Assembly (NCBI GenBank): GCA_037074765.1
Contig: JBAMDO010000059.1
Coordinates: forward strand, 186,001-250,000
DNA from: Mansonella perstans
Lineage: Eukaryota; Nematoda; Chromadorea; Rhabditida; Onchocercidae
Length of the DNA: 64,000 bases
Direction: 5' to 3'
Position numbers and translations under genes: made by a program. The notes beneath the pieces were generated by a model that made no database searches, had not been told where the DNA came from, and saw nothing but the letters and a program-made list of their open reading frames with translations. The stretch's first letter is position 1. Each line of letters starts with the position of its first letter. This document shows, in pieces, positions 27,701 through 38,200 of the stretch.

Positions 27701-30700
27701 ATCATATTATCCTTCATCTCAATTGATGATTAAATCGAAGTTGTTGATGAGAATAATGAAAAAGATAAATAAATAGTAAAACAAAAATAGCCAAATTATT
27801 TTTGGAAAAATAAATATTTTAATTTGCCTTCAAATATTATTCATAATAGTGTAAAAGAGTGAAAATGTTATTAAATGTAAAAGTATACAAAGTATTGTCC
27901 ATCTGCCAGAAGATTATCATCAACTGACCAACTTAACGACATCCAACAATTTTTATTTTCAATATCTCACTGTAATAGCTCATTTACTAATCATTTATTT
28001 GTAGCATAAGATTACCTTTATGATTAGTTTAGTAAATTTCAAAAGTAATTAAAATAAATAATCAGTTATCATTTATTTCAAATAATGATTTCATTACGTG
28101 TTTTATTGTCTAAATTAATAATTATGTAATCCATGCGATGCTAAAGATTTGTAATAACATATGGTTAAATTCAAAAAACATAAGAGACTGCTGCTACTTA
28201 TTAAGCCTGATCTTAATACTATCAAAAGTTAATTAGTTTTTCGATCATAACGAATAATTCCGTACATTTGAATTAACTATAGATCACAACCAGAAGGTTT
28301 ATCAGACAAGTTACTGATTTATTATGAAGGTGTTTAGATTTATTTTACGTTTACCAATTAAATTAAAAGTATTCCATATGTTACATGAATTATTTAGGTA
28401 TTTAAATAATGATTCCAATACAATACATTTTTTTCTCTTCCTCTCCCGCTTTCACCCTCTCTCTCTGCATCTGTCATTGCTCATAATGAATTATTTCATT
28501 GAAGAGTTCTTTTTTTTTTTTTTGTCATTATTTTTTGTTATACTTTTAAGCAAGAAAAATTTACTGAATTTTAATAGATGTATAACCTTGAGAAAACAGG
28601 TATCCGTTTCTGTATCCTCTTTAACGGTCACATTGTATAATGGTTTTGTAAAAAATGGTGGTCCACCGGTACTATCAATGATTTGCGCAATAATATTAAC
28701 TGTAGAAGATCGTTGTGGAATGCCGAAATCGGTTGCATGAATGTAAAAATGATGTTCCTCAACTGAACAATCAAACTGCAACATTTATTATTCATAAACT
28801 TTTTTTTTTCAATTAATACAAAAAAATGGATGAATAAATAGAAATTTTAAAAAGTAAATTTTAACATTAAAACTGAGAATGAAAAAAAAAGATGAAAATT
28901 TTGCTAATTAATATTATTAAAATGATTTTAAAAATTTGATGTGTAGAAAAAAATAGAAATAAATTGACGACGAACATTATCTTCATGAATGCTCAGGATA
29001 CCAGTATCGGATTCAATTTCGAATAAATTACTACCCGTAAGATTGTAAAATATTTGACCATTTTTACCACTATCCAAATCGATTGCTTGAATTCGTACAA
29101 ATTTATTGGTTGAATTAAATATTACATGAATTGTGGAATTTTCAAATTTTGGTGTATTATCATTAACATCAAGTATCTGAAAATTTGGAGCAATTCAAAA
29201 ATTTTCATATCATTCGATAGCATTTACAAACAATGTGATTAAATTTAAAAATTTTTGAAATTTTTTGAATTCATTATCGTTTAGCATCAAAACAATTGAA
29301 AAATTTAATTTTTAAAAAAAATATTCAAATTTTTTAAAGCAATTCTCATGCAATTCGATTTAGTATGTGAATTTTGTTAAGTTTAAAAAAATTTATTAAT
29401 TCACTAAAAAAAGAAAATAAAAAGAGAGCAAGAGGAGCAAAAAAAAGTAAACCTCTAGAAATATTGGAATTTTTTGCAATTCATTTCGATCAGATTTCAT
29501 TGTGAAAAATAAATTATATTCCGATTTCTGTTCACGATCAAAGGAACCACAAACAAGTAACAGGTAAACACCAAATGATTCAGTTTCTTTGATACAAAGT
29601 GCATCACATCCATTCATTAATAATTCACTGTAGTTTGAAAAAAAATAAACTTTTAGGCTGAATGTTTTTGATCCTTGCAAAAAAAAAAATTTCTTCGAAT
29701 GCTAAGATGATAATCGTTAAAAGAATTTTTACTAATTTTAGTTAGCCTTCAAAATTTGATAACTTAAATTTGCTAAATTGAAATTTAAATGCAAAACATT
29801 TAAAAAGAAGATGCCAATAACAACAAACCTATTCTTGGGTGCATTTTGTACAGCAATCCGTGCAATAACATATCCTAATGTTGCATTTTCATAAATTTCC
29901 GGTTTATTACTACCAGTGAGCCAAAAGAAATCAAAAAGTAGCTTAGGTTCATTATTTGATTGAACTGTAACAATCAAGAATGTTGTTGATTCAAGTGGTT
30001 GTGGTTGCCCATGATCATTGGCGACAATTAGCAGTTGATAAACTGAGCCAGCAACGAGAAGTTTTGGATCACTTACTTGTATCATACCAGTTTCACCATC
30101 AATTTCAAATGGAAGTTTTAAATCAGCACGATTCTATAAATTTATGAATTAATTTAAAAACTTCGTGCACCCTGAGCACGTCTATTTACGTGAGCATTTA
30201 TTGTTCAATACGTCAATATCATTTCACTCCTTTAAAATGGTTTTTAAGGAAAGTTTGTAAGAAGTTGAAAAAAGTACAAAGTGTCACCAAAAGAACTGAC
30301 CTTTGCAATGGAGTAAGCTACTCGAGCATTTTCACCAAGATCCGGATCTACGGCATGAACTGTTGCAACAATGTAATTTATTGATGCATTCCATGGAATT
30401 GTTGCACTGTAAGTGCTTTGGCTAAATTCTGGCGCATTATCATTTGCATCCAGAATTGTCACATTGACAAGCAATCTACCACTACTAAAATATTTTACGA
30501 ATAATTAATTAATTAATAGGAATATGAATTGGTCAGTTTTATATTTGACCATTACTTCAATTCAATTTTAAATGATTTCTCTTACTTTGTTTATCATAAT
30601 TTTTCCAGAAAAAAATATAACTTTTTTTTTCAGATTTCAAAAACAAATTATTCTCTTAACGGAATTTCTGAACTTCCTTCTTAATTCTAATAATTTCCAA

Positions 30701-33700
30701 CTAATTTTTTTCCTTCCAAAACTTTTTGATCTGCTTAGTCAAGATTGCTTTACTTTGTCCATTTTGCTATTCAATTATAAAAAACAGTTAGTCTAGGTCT
30801 AGCGAGGATAACCTAGTGTAGCTGATCCTAAAAAAAATTCTCCAAAAAAATTGTCCATTTGCTTTATTTTGGTTTCACTGTTATTAAATTACAAAATTTG
30901 TGTGTTTAAGCTTGGCAGGAGAAACCTAGCTGGCAGAAGTAATCTAGCTGGCAAGAGTGACCTAGCAAGTTGAACCTAAAAAGTGACCTTTCATAAAGCG
31001 CGATCAAGAAGAAGTAATTTGATATTCTGCTACAAGTTAACTTTATATTTAAATTTCCTTAATTCAAATAAATTTTTCATTGTATTTAGTAAATGTTACT
31101 TTGGTGGATTGCCACCATCCAAAGCTTCAATCAAAAGCTCATATTGACCACGATATTCTCGATCTAATTGTCCATTCACAATTAAGTCAACATATAATAT
31201 TGAACCGATTCGTTTGCTTGATAATCTTTAATTAAAAGTGATGGCTTAAAAAAAAATGAACGATTTGAACTGCGGTATGTTTACCACAAATTCTGTTAAC
31301 TAACATTTATTCATTAAATTCTAATTTGTCATGGAAAAAATTTCATTGCTATTAGCTTTAAAATTTGCTATCTTTTGTTTTATCATCATCCTGAATTTCG
31401 TAACTTCTTTTAATATTCATATTTCATTACCTTTTCAGGAGAAATAAAACTTAAAATATATTTGTTCACAATGTAAGCATACCTGAATGCATTGTTGACA
31501 TTTCCGGATAGGATTTGATATCTGACTACTGATAATGGTGGTGAATCATTATCTAGTGCTGGTGGTAAAGAAATTTCCGAATTTAGCGCAGCAAATTCCG
31601 AAATAGTCACCTGGATGAATTTTCACACATGTAACATTGTGTTGTATTATAAAAATGAATTTGAAATTAAATATTTGTTAAATTTTTATAAAGCTACCAT
31701 CTGATAATAAATTTAGTCTTAAATTAAAATTTAATATATCAAAAATAAAATAAAAATTTTAACTTTTTTTTGCATTTTTTTTTAAATAATTCATTTTTGT
31801 TTTTTATGTTTTTTTTTTTTTTTTTTTTGTTTTTTTAAATAATTCTATCTCATTTGAATTTAAAATTACTTCAATTATAAGTAAAAATTAAAAAAAATGG
31901 ATAAAGATTTTTATTTCATTTTATTTTTTAAATATATGCTGCTTCATTCACAATTTACAACGAAATGAGTTCTTATTGAAGGAGAAAATCCTTCCAACTG
32001 TGACAATCATTCCTTTCGCGACAGCATTATGTCACCTGTCAGTCTTCCGTTCTTTTAATTTTTTCTGTTCAATTTGTGTGGGAACGGATGTTTTATTGTC
32101 ATTATGTTCAAATTCTTTTTTCTTTAATTCGGAATTTTTCACCATTTAAAAATGAATGCAATGAAAGGAGAAAAAAAAGGATGTTCGAATTATCATATTC
32201 ATAAAATTATTCTTTCACTAACTTATGCATTAGTAACTTTTGCTATATTTAAATTAATGAAGAGTAGTTGAATAGTTAATTGATTGCATAACATTTAAAT
32301 TAACTGAAGGACAGTTGAGTAGTTAACTGATTGCATAGCATTTGAATTATTGAATGATTAATCAAGCAATTACTTAATTGAATGCACAATATTCACCTCA
32401 ACGAACAGTTAATTAATTAATTTCATAAAATCCAAATTAACAAACAGTTGAGTAGTTATCTGATTGCATAGCATTTAAATTAATGAGCGATTAATTAAGC
32501 AATCACTTAATTGATTTGCACGATGTTCACCTCAACAAACAGTTTGCTAATTAATTATAAAAAATCTAAATTAATGAACGATTAACTGATTAGTTACTTA
32601 GTTACATATAAAATATTTAGGACAAATGAGAAACTAAATAGTTACAAAGTATATTTAATCATATAGCATTTAAGATAGTGAAATTATTTGATTAGTTAGT
32701 TTTATTCAATTATTTGTCTATTTAATTAATTAATTTAAAATATTTATAAATTACAAATCGGAATGGTATTTTTTTGGATAAACTTTTTTTTTTATAGATT
32801 TAAACAAATATTTATGCAATCATTTCCATTCTTTCCCAAAGCTTACAAAATAAGCCTTAATGATTGTACAAAATTTATTTTGCTATTTCATTTCATAGAA
32901 GGCAGTCTTAAAATTTCAAAAAATCAAATTTATTGAATTTTTTCGTTTTTTTTTGCTTTTTTTTTCGTTTTTTTTTTGCTTTTTTTTTTCGCTTTTTTTT
33001 TGCTTTTTATGTATGCGAAATGAATCGAATTGAATTTGAACAACACAATATTGCCGGTATATTTCAAAAGAGAAAATTTGCTGATTAAATATAGCAGAAA
33101 AAGCTTCTCTCTTTTCTTCTTGCACATTCAATAACATACATGCATTGTTAATGAGGTCAAATACAAACTACGTCAAATACAGTGGGAAAAAATGACAGAG
33201 AATGAAATTAGAATGGGATGAAAATTTCAACTATTATTTTTGAAATGGAAAATTTTCCTTTTTCTTTTCAGAATATAATTTAATTGCAATATCTGTTGTA
33301 TGTCCTGTCTCGTTTTTTTTAATTACAGCAGTAATTTATGAAAAATTTCATCATTTTTAAAATTGCTATAATTAAAGGAAATTTAACTTTTTATCAATTA
33401 TTGAGTTACTATTAAGTGCCATCATCATTTTTTTTTTATAATTAACTCTTTTCTAAAATAAAGCCATCAGCTAAATTAAAGTTTAGTTTCAGAATTTATT
33501 TAAATTCTTTTAAAATTAGTGCTGAATGAAATCGTTTAATCTATAGTTGTGTCAAACTGGGCATAACGTTGAAAAACAAAGGGATTAAAATCATTCAAGT
33601 GTGCAAATTAAAATACGCATAAGCTTACGTTAATTGAAGAAACTGGAAATGTTGGCATATTATCATTTTCATCGATAACATTTACGGTTACATGAATTGC

Positions 33701-35244
33701 TTCACTCTGTGAATGGCTATCAATGGGTATGGCGATTAAATGAAACGAAGTGTGATGTTCATAATCCAGTTCACGTAAAACACGTATCTCTCCACTTATT
33801 TCTTCTGCTGCCAAATACTGCAATTAAAGAAAAAACTAAGATATTCATCAGTTCGTATCAAATTTCATTCAATTGTTCAAATGAAAATATTTCAAAAATC
33901 TTACAATAATAATTCAGAAGATAAAAAAATCAATTAAGCATCATTTAACGTTATGAATGTTTAGCCTTATCCTGAATCCTGATTTCGTTAATGATAATAC
34001 ACTCAAAAGGAAATTTTTCCTTTGGTCAAAAATATATTCCTCCAAAAATATATTCGATTTTCATTACGGTGTTTTTTTGTTATTGACAAATCTTTTTCGA
34101 GTTCTATTCAAATTTCTAGTTTCTTAAAAAATTTAAGAATTTAATTTCAGCTAGATGATGTTTCACAATTGTTGTATTAGAGAGTTCATTTGATCAATAC
34201 GCTTGGGAAATAAAATTCGCATGTCTCTTTAGCCATTTAATTCTTTATAAAAAAAATTTTACTTTTTAAAAAAATTTAAAAAATTTTAAACTTTTTCCAA
34301 TGCTTCAAATGTTATTCCGAAAATTTTTAATATTAATGAAATTGCAAACAAAATTTAATTAAGCCATCACTTTCAGTGAGATTCTTTTACTTTTTTTTAA
34401 ATTGTAGCAACTTTTTTTTGGGAGACAAAGACATCCAATGTCCTTGTAAAATTAACAAAAATTTCAATTCATATAACCCACATTTATAATTGAGCTATTT
34501 GTATTGCTTGCCCAACCATTCAAACAATTAGTTCATTCATTGTGTTACATGCATATTTGCACAATCATTCAGAAATTTTTTTTTTCAATTTATTCAAATG
34601 AACTTTAACAAATTATTCTCAATTTTTGCAAAGAAAAAGAACTTATAAGTTTTACTAATAGTAAAATAGTGTAGCTTTTTTCTATCGGCTTTTTGTCTTT
34701 TGATAATATCTTATAAATTTCATTTCTATATAACTTAAAATTTTAAAAGAGAAACGGAAGCAGAAGAGAAAGGAGAGAAGAGAAACAAAAAAAATAGAAG
34801 AGAAACAAGCTTATCACTGAGACATTTTATTGTTGTATAAAATTTAAAGTTTATAAAAAGTTAATGAAAAAAAATATTCGCTGCAAATTATTTTTTGCAA
34901 CAACAATACTTTTTTTAATAACTTACTTTGCTAATTACTTTTAATTACTATTTTAAGAATTGTAAATTTACATGAAATAGAATTACATTTTAAACAGGTT
35001 TAGTTTAATTTTTTCATAAGAAATACTTTTGATGTTTTAAGCGACTTACTTTTTCCGCTTCACCAATATTATCCGGAAAAACAATGTAAAAATTTGCTCG
35101 AATACCATCTGATGGTGTACCATTGAAATAGCCAATGATATGTCCAATTGGTACTTGTTCGGAAATGTTGAAAATTCTTTGCTGCTCACATAAAACGTTT
35201 TGCAGTGTAATAATAATTATTATTAAGCTATGATAAATTAACAT
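1388..35244 (-). CDS. Dachsous-like giant cadherin (about 49 exons, 2,790 residues)
   Basis: This is a single-pass adhesion receptor. Its order is a signal peptide (residues 1 to about 20), about 25 extracellular cadherin repeats, one transmembrane helix and a cytoplasmic tail of about 200 residues. Many repeats end in the calcium-linker motif DxNDNxPxF, for example at 33.65, 30.45, 29.16, 18.36, 16.9, 16.35, 9.56, 6.92 and 5.84 kb. Others have the DxD and LDxE or LDYE cadherin signatures. There are no EGF or laminin-G modules, which favours a Dachsous-type over a Fat-type cadherin, and the tail contains a PDSGI motif that I also recall in vertebrate DCHS1. In animals Dachsous binds Fat between neighbouring cells to set planar polarity and tissue growth. 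The Caenorhabditis counterpart would probably be cdh-1, but I cannot confirm orthology. Almost every exon joins in phase; one join, 3289 to 3062, is unresolved. Intron 9 is 9.3 kb and contains the OSCP1 gene on the other strand. Confidence 0.85.
3289..10830 (-). other. Cadherin exons 27-43: repeats 16-25
   Basis: The exons are 10830-10693, 10314-10108, 9814-9681, 9592-9471, 9259-9143, 9000-8793, 8420-8213, 7853-7791, 7381-7200, 6969-6732, 6566-6398, 6213-6021, 5888-5737, 5135-4721, 4281-4087, 3753-3584 and 3375-3289. The 63-base exon 7853-7791 is easily missed. It supplies the NDNVPSF linker between repeats 19 and 20 and fits phase 1 on both sides. Linkers NDNAPIF, NDNVPSF, NDNAPEF and NDNVPYF are canonical. 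EEPEF, DHDRKPIRF, STIPFF and DEFPPVF are degenerate. Exon 5135-4721 is the longest in the gene. The 3289 end is phase 2 while the next exon is phase 0, so a small exon or an upstream donor remains to be found there. Confidence 0.75.
10850..11046. repeat. TTATTG-rich simple repeat in a cadherin intron
   Basis: About 200 bases of imperfect triplet-like repeat (TTATTG, TTGTTA, ATTGCT) lie immediately upstream, in cadherin orientation, of the acceptor of exon 10830-10693. Read on either strand it gives long runs of Ile/Val or Asn/Thr/Ile, which are artefacts of the repeat and not protein. The neighbourhood from 11050 to 11560 is a further AT-rich stretch with AATTAA-like sequence and no exon. Confidence 0.8.
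12676..12735. repeat. (CA)n microsatellite
   Basis: A nearly perfect CA dinucleotide run of about 30 units lies in the cadherin intron between exons 12929 and 12574. In the sense direction of the cadherin transcript it is a TG run. Confidence 0.95.
13785..14085. repeat. Minisatellite of about 30 bp (GTTGCAAACATCACTGACCTTA type)
   Basis: About ten tandem, diverged copies of a unit near 30-31 bp contain GTTGYAAACATCACTG followed by ACCTTA and an ACACA spacer. The array fills the cadherin intron between exons 14086 and 13408 and abuts the donor end of exon 14273-14086, so the splice donor lies at its edge. Confidence 0.85.
19420..19735. repeat. Degenerate tandem repeat (about 40-45 bp)
   Basis: Diverged copies of a unit containing TAGTCTATATAGTTGTA, GAAGTATTGAGT and CAAATA follow each other in the large cadherin intron, just upstream of the OSCP1 start codon. 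The period is irregular and the copies are old. Confidence 0.5.
19806..25659 (+). CDS. OSCP1: OSCP1 (organic solute carrier partner 1 / NOR1 family), nested antisense in a cadherin intron
   Basis: The exons are 19806-19883, 20205-20383, 20839-21007, 21257-21331, 21718-21930, 22277-22354, 22745-22850, 22979-23121 and 25570-25659. They give 376 residues, close to the family length of about 380. The start aligns with the family N-terminus (PLLFLNLGSEMIYIL). Other matches to the vertebrate protein as I know it are AQNI..KA..VL.DI, AHSSIMRLN.PSMDKLY, FNHLD-like FITLNHLD, LGTNMY, GFDLNLFTDE and the C-terminal KKGEEILNLLDE. OSCP1 is a conserved protein linked to organic solute uptake in mammals and to cilia in some studies; its molecular activity is not settled. 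Every intron is GT-AG and phases agree, except intron 1, whose 3' end reads TTTTTCAT instead of CAG. A second possible last exon is at 23562-23639. A candidate poly(A) signal, AATAAA, lies near 25930. Confidence 0.9.
22237..22541 (+). repeat. Tandem duplication covering OSCP1 exon 6
   Basis: A block beginning AGACATTTTT at 22237, which includes the intron end and the first two thirds of exon 6 (22277-22354), recurs at 22455 about 218 bases downstream. The second copy keeps the acceptor (TTATATTAG) and the opening codons (GNVELN), then diverges. It has no usable in-phase donor at the matching place, so it looks like a decayed duplicate exon. Confidence 0.75.
23562..23639 (+). other. Candidate alternative terminal exon of OSCP1
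   Basis: An acceptor (TTGAATAG) at 23561 opens a phase-0 frame of 25 residues (AEVTSRKVIPKDLDYSFEAL then KFHSL) and a stop at 23637-23639. It is compatible with the donor at 23121. Splicing here would replace the conserved OSCP1 C-terminus encoded at 25570-25659. It may be a real isoform or a chance frame; transcript data would settle it. Confidence 0.4.
25660..28586. other. Rest of cadherin intron 9, downstream of OSCP1
   Basis: This AT-rich intronic or intergenic DNA lies between the OSCP1 stop and cadherin exon 28775-28587. It contains a GATGAT microsatellite at about 27324-27354, a short CT run near 27456-27470, a direct repeat of ATTATTCCTATTTATGCTG at about 26005-26050, and a poorly conserved repeat of TAATGGCYATTTTYCGCCC at about 26690-26800. 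I see no gene. Confidence 0.6.
32240..32620. repeat. Imperfect higher-order repeat in cadherin intron 2
   Basis: A block with CTGATTGCATAGCATTT, a GATTAATYAAGCAATYACTTAATTGA segment and TTCACCTCAACRAACAGTT occurs twice about 140 bases apart (from about 32320 and about 32460), with partial copies on either side. It lies in the 2 kb intron between cadherin exons 2 and 3. Confidence 0.65.
32935..33010. repeat. T-rich simple repeat with CG/GC interruptions
   Basis: Runs of eight to ten T are separated by CG or GC dinucleotides (TTTTTTTTCG, TTTTTTTTGC) in four to five cycles. The reverse strand reads as Lys-rich frames that should not be taken as protein. Confidence 0.8.
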
Positions 35245-38200
35245 TCGGGTTAATAGTTTAAAATAGGCAAACGATTACTGTAATACAGTGAAAATGAATT
35301 TTTGTTTTTGCACATAGATGATTTGCTCCTGAGGTCATCGATAGGTGCAATCGATCTGAAATGGCAATAATCATCAGTAAATGATAATGATCAGTAATAG
35401 AGAGAGAGAAAGAGTATTCCGAAGCTCAGTGTAATATCTCTCTGTACAATTACTACTAAATGGCATTAGTATTTTAATGAGTCTTTTTATGGTCATTATC
35501 AAATGATTTAAAAAGATAATTGAATAAATGAGATTTTTTCTTTTTGTAACAAAGAAAAAAAGTATAGTATGAAAGGCTTGCCGATATCTTTCCTAATTTT
35601 ATCGTTTAACAATCCTCACAATATTTTCAAACAATTGTGAAAATAATTAATAAAGGTATCCAACGATATGAATTGAATTACAGGGAAGTATTGAGTATGT
35701 ATTAACTTATGCTAACAAACTCTATCACGTAAATCATTTTATGCTAGCAGCTCTGTTACGTCACTGTTATGCAATTCCTTTTTTGCTATCTAATTTCATA
35801 TCACGCAAATCACTTAATGGTCACAAGCCCATAAATTATCACTTCATTCTATTAGTCTATTATGGATTAAGCACAGCTAAATTTAACATTTTTAATTTTC
35901 TCTTAAAAATTTAAAATCAACTTACACTATTTTGATCAAGCGGGTCATTTAAAGGGTCATTCAAAAGAAAGATAAAAAAAAGTATACAGCAAGATATTAG
36001 CAAGCAATTAACTTTGAGGTGGATAATGATAGAGTGCCAAAATGTTGACAACTGAATTTTGTAATTGTTCAAACAGGTTTCCTTAGATAGGGTATCGCTT
36101 TCAAATAAAGTGTCCCTTCATACAAATGTGTAGAAAATATGGAATTATTTCCGGATATTTCAATACAATTTGTCATTTTGATAAAATTTTTGTTCATCAA
36201 CAAATATATATTACTAATCCATTCTTGAAGCTTTGTCAATTTTGAAAGATAAAAAAAAAAAAAGCTAGAGTAAAAAAATGAAATGGAAATTTAAAATTAA
36301 GAAACTATAAATTAAAAAAAATTTTAACAAAACTCAAAAATAGAAACATAATTGAAAGAAAAAATAAACGGACACTTTTTTTTCAAAATTATGGACAATT
36401 AAAATGAGTGAAGTAAAATTGTTAAAATTTAAATTATTAATTTAATAGCTTCTTTATCTTTCTTTTCCAAATCATTTCGTTACTTATTGATATAAACTGA
36501 AGTTTGCTTTATGAAAAGATGGATTTGTTAGGGAATACTATTATTGCGAATATTATTTGAGCATCTAAAATCACACTATCACAATCTTAAGTTTCAAAAT
36601 CGCCAATCTCTCAAGAGAATTGTATGCCAAAAAATAAATAGATAACCAAATACTGAACACCTGGCGTCACCAAAATCTTCTATTACATTGGTTAGACGCG
36701 TAGTCCCATTAAAACTTCTTTTTCGACTTACTACCTAAATATTCATTTTGAATTGATGAAAAAAGAAAGTTAAAAGGAAAGTGAAATTAACTAGTGAATG
36801 TTTTGAACTTCATTGACCTAAAGTTAAAAGGTTTGTCAAAGACGATTTCATTATTGTCCATTATGGATCTTGCACTAAATTGAGCAGCTTGAATTGTTGT
36901 CAACTATGATGACAGAGATGGAAAATGAGGTGATGATGATGACTTGATGACAGTAGTATGGAAAGTAATTATACTGATAATGGCTGAACGGTAATGACTA
37001 AAATTTTTGCATGACATCTGAAGCGTATAAAAAGGACTTTTGCAAAGCAATTATCTCTTTCAGTAAAAGGAATGAGAAGAATGAAAATATTGAAAAAGTT
37101 AATACTTTACAAAATTTTAAATTTGGATATATCCTAGACGGCCATATCATTTTAGTGAGCAAAAAAAAACCAATTGTTAACGGCAAGTTTTATTGTCACC
37201 ATTGATTTTCACATGATCTGTCACCACTGATAAGTATTTCACCAGTAATAGTATATAAATTACCTAAGATAATGTTAATAAATTTAAAAATACAAAAAAT
37301 CCCACTTTCCTCTCTTTCGTTTTAAAATTTATTCAAAATTATATTTGAACACAAGTTTAAATTAAAATTTCTCATACAACAACGCATTACCATTAACTTA
37401 AAATAAAATACTAGTCAAACACTAGTATGCACGAAATACTCAATACAATAAATACTGTAATCATACAGTAAGTATTGTAATAATTAGTACAGTTAAACAA
37501 TGAGATAATTTAATATTCATTGCAAGACTATTGCTTTAAATGGACAAGAAAGTGCAAAATTGATGATAATTGCTAAGTAAAAATTGAAAAATTGAACAAA
37601 ATGGCTAAAAATTTATTGGAAGAGATAAATGTTTTGTTTAAGAAAAGTTATCGATCTTAACTAAAAAGATTAAGTGAATTTTAAATGAATGAAACAGATG
37701 ATGCCACCGGCAATTTTATCGTAAAATTAAATGAATTGCGGCCGATGAATGAAAGTTGCACCATGGGTGGATTCAGGGTTTGTCCGTTATATTTATCATA
37801 TATTATTTCCTTAAGTCAGGGAAGAGATAGAAGGAATAGGACGAAAAGGAACGAAATTGACAACAAGAGATAGTGTCAAAGGAATGAGTTGGAAAGGAGA
37901 CACCGCCTTCATAAAAATGACAATTTTGATTTGATTCGAAGTAAAAGTTACCAGTTACAGGGCATTATTACTGCTACTAACTCACTTGTCCTTGATTTCT
38001 CAATAACAACTCAAAAGTAACGCTGCAGGAATTTCTTAAATCCAAATTTCAAAATTCGACTTACTATGACCTAATTCTGTCAATCTATTCCGCTCTAAAA
38101 TTATAGGCATTTCTTTCAGCCCAATAATTCAAACAATCTATTGTCAAATTATTCAAATTTTGTTCAGTCCAATACTAAAATTAAATTTATAAGAATGCCT

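Larger units (their letters stand above)
28587..35244 (-). other. Cadherin exons 1-9: signal peptide and repeats 1-5
   Basis: The exons, in transcript order and with consistent phases, are 35244-35050, 33817-33629, 31610-31483, 31225-31100, 30481-30301, 30133-29829, 29627-29453, 29176-28976 and 28775-28587. The start at 35244 is chosen because the protein opens with MLIYHSLIIIIITLQNVLC, a classical signal peptide, followed at once by the first repeat. Linkers visible are NDNMPTF (repeat 1), NDNAPEF (2), the degenerate SNNEPKLLF (3), NDNTPKF (4) and the degenerate TGGPPFF (5). Exon 9 stops inside repeat 6 after the residues DTCFLK. Intron 1 (33830-35049) and intron 2 (31611-33628) are unusually long for this gene. 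Confidence 0.8.

Noticed and set aside
32916..33137. Lys-rich minus-strand open frames
   Set aside because: They come from the T-rich simple repeat on the plus strand and have no splice support.
36650..36720. GC-richer segment that might be a structured RNA
   Set aside because: I could not form a convincing tRNA or spliced-leader fold by eye.
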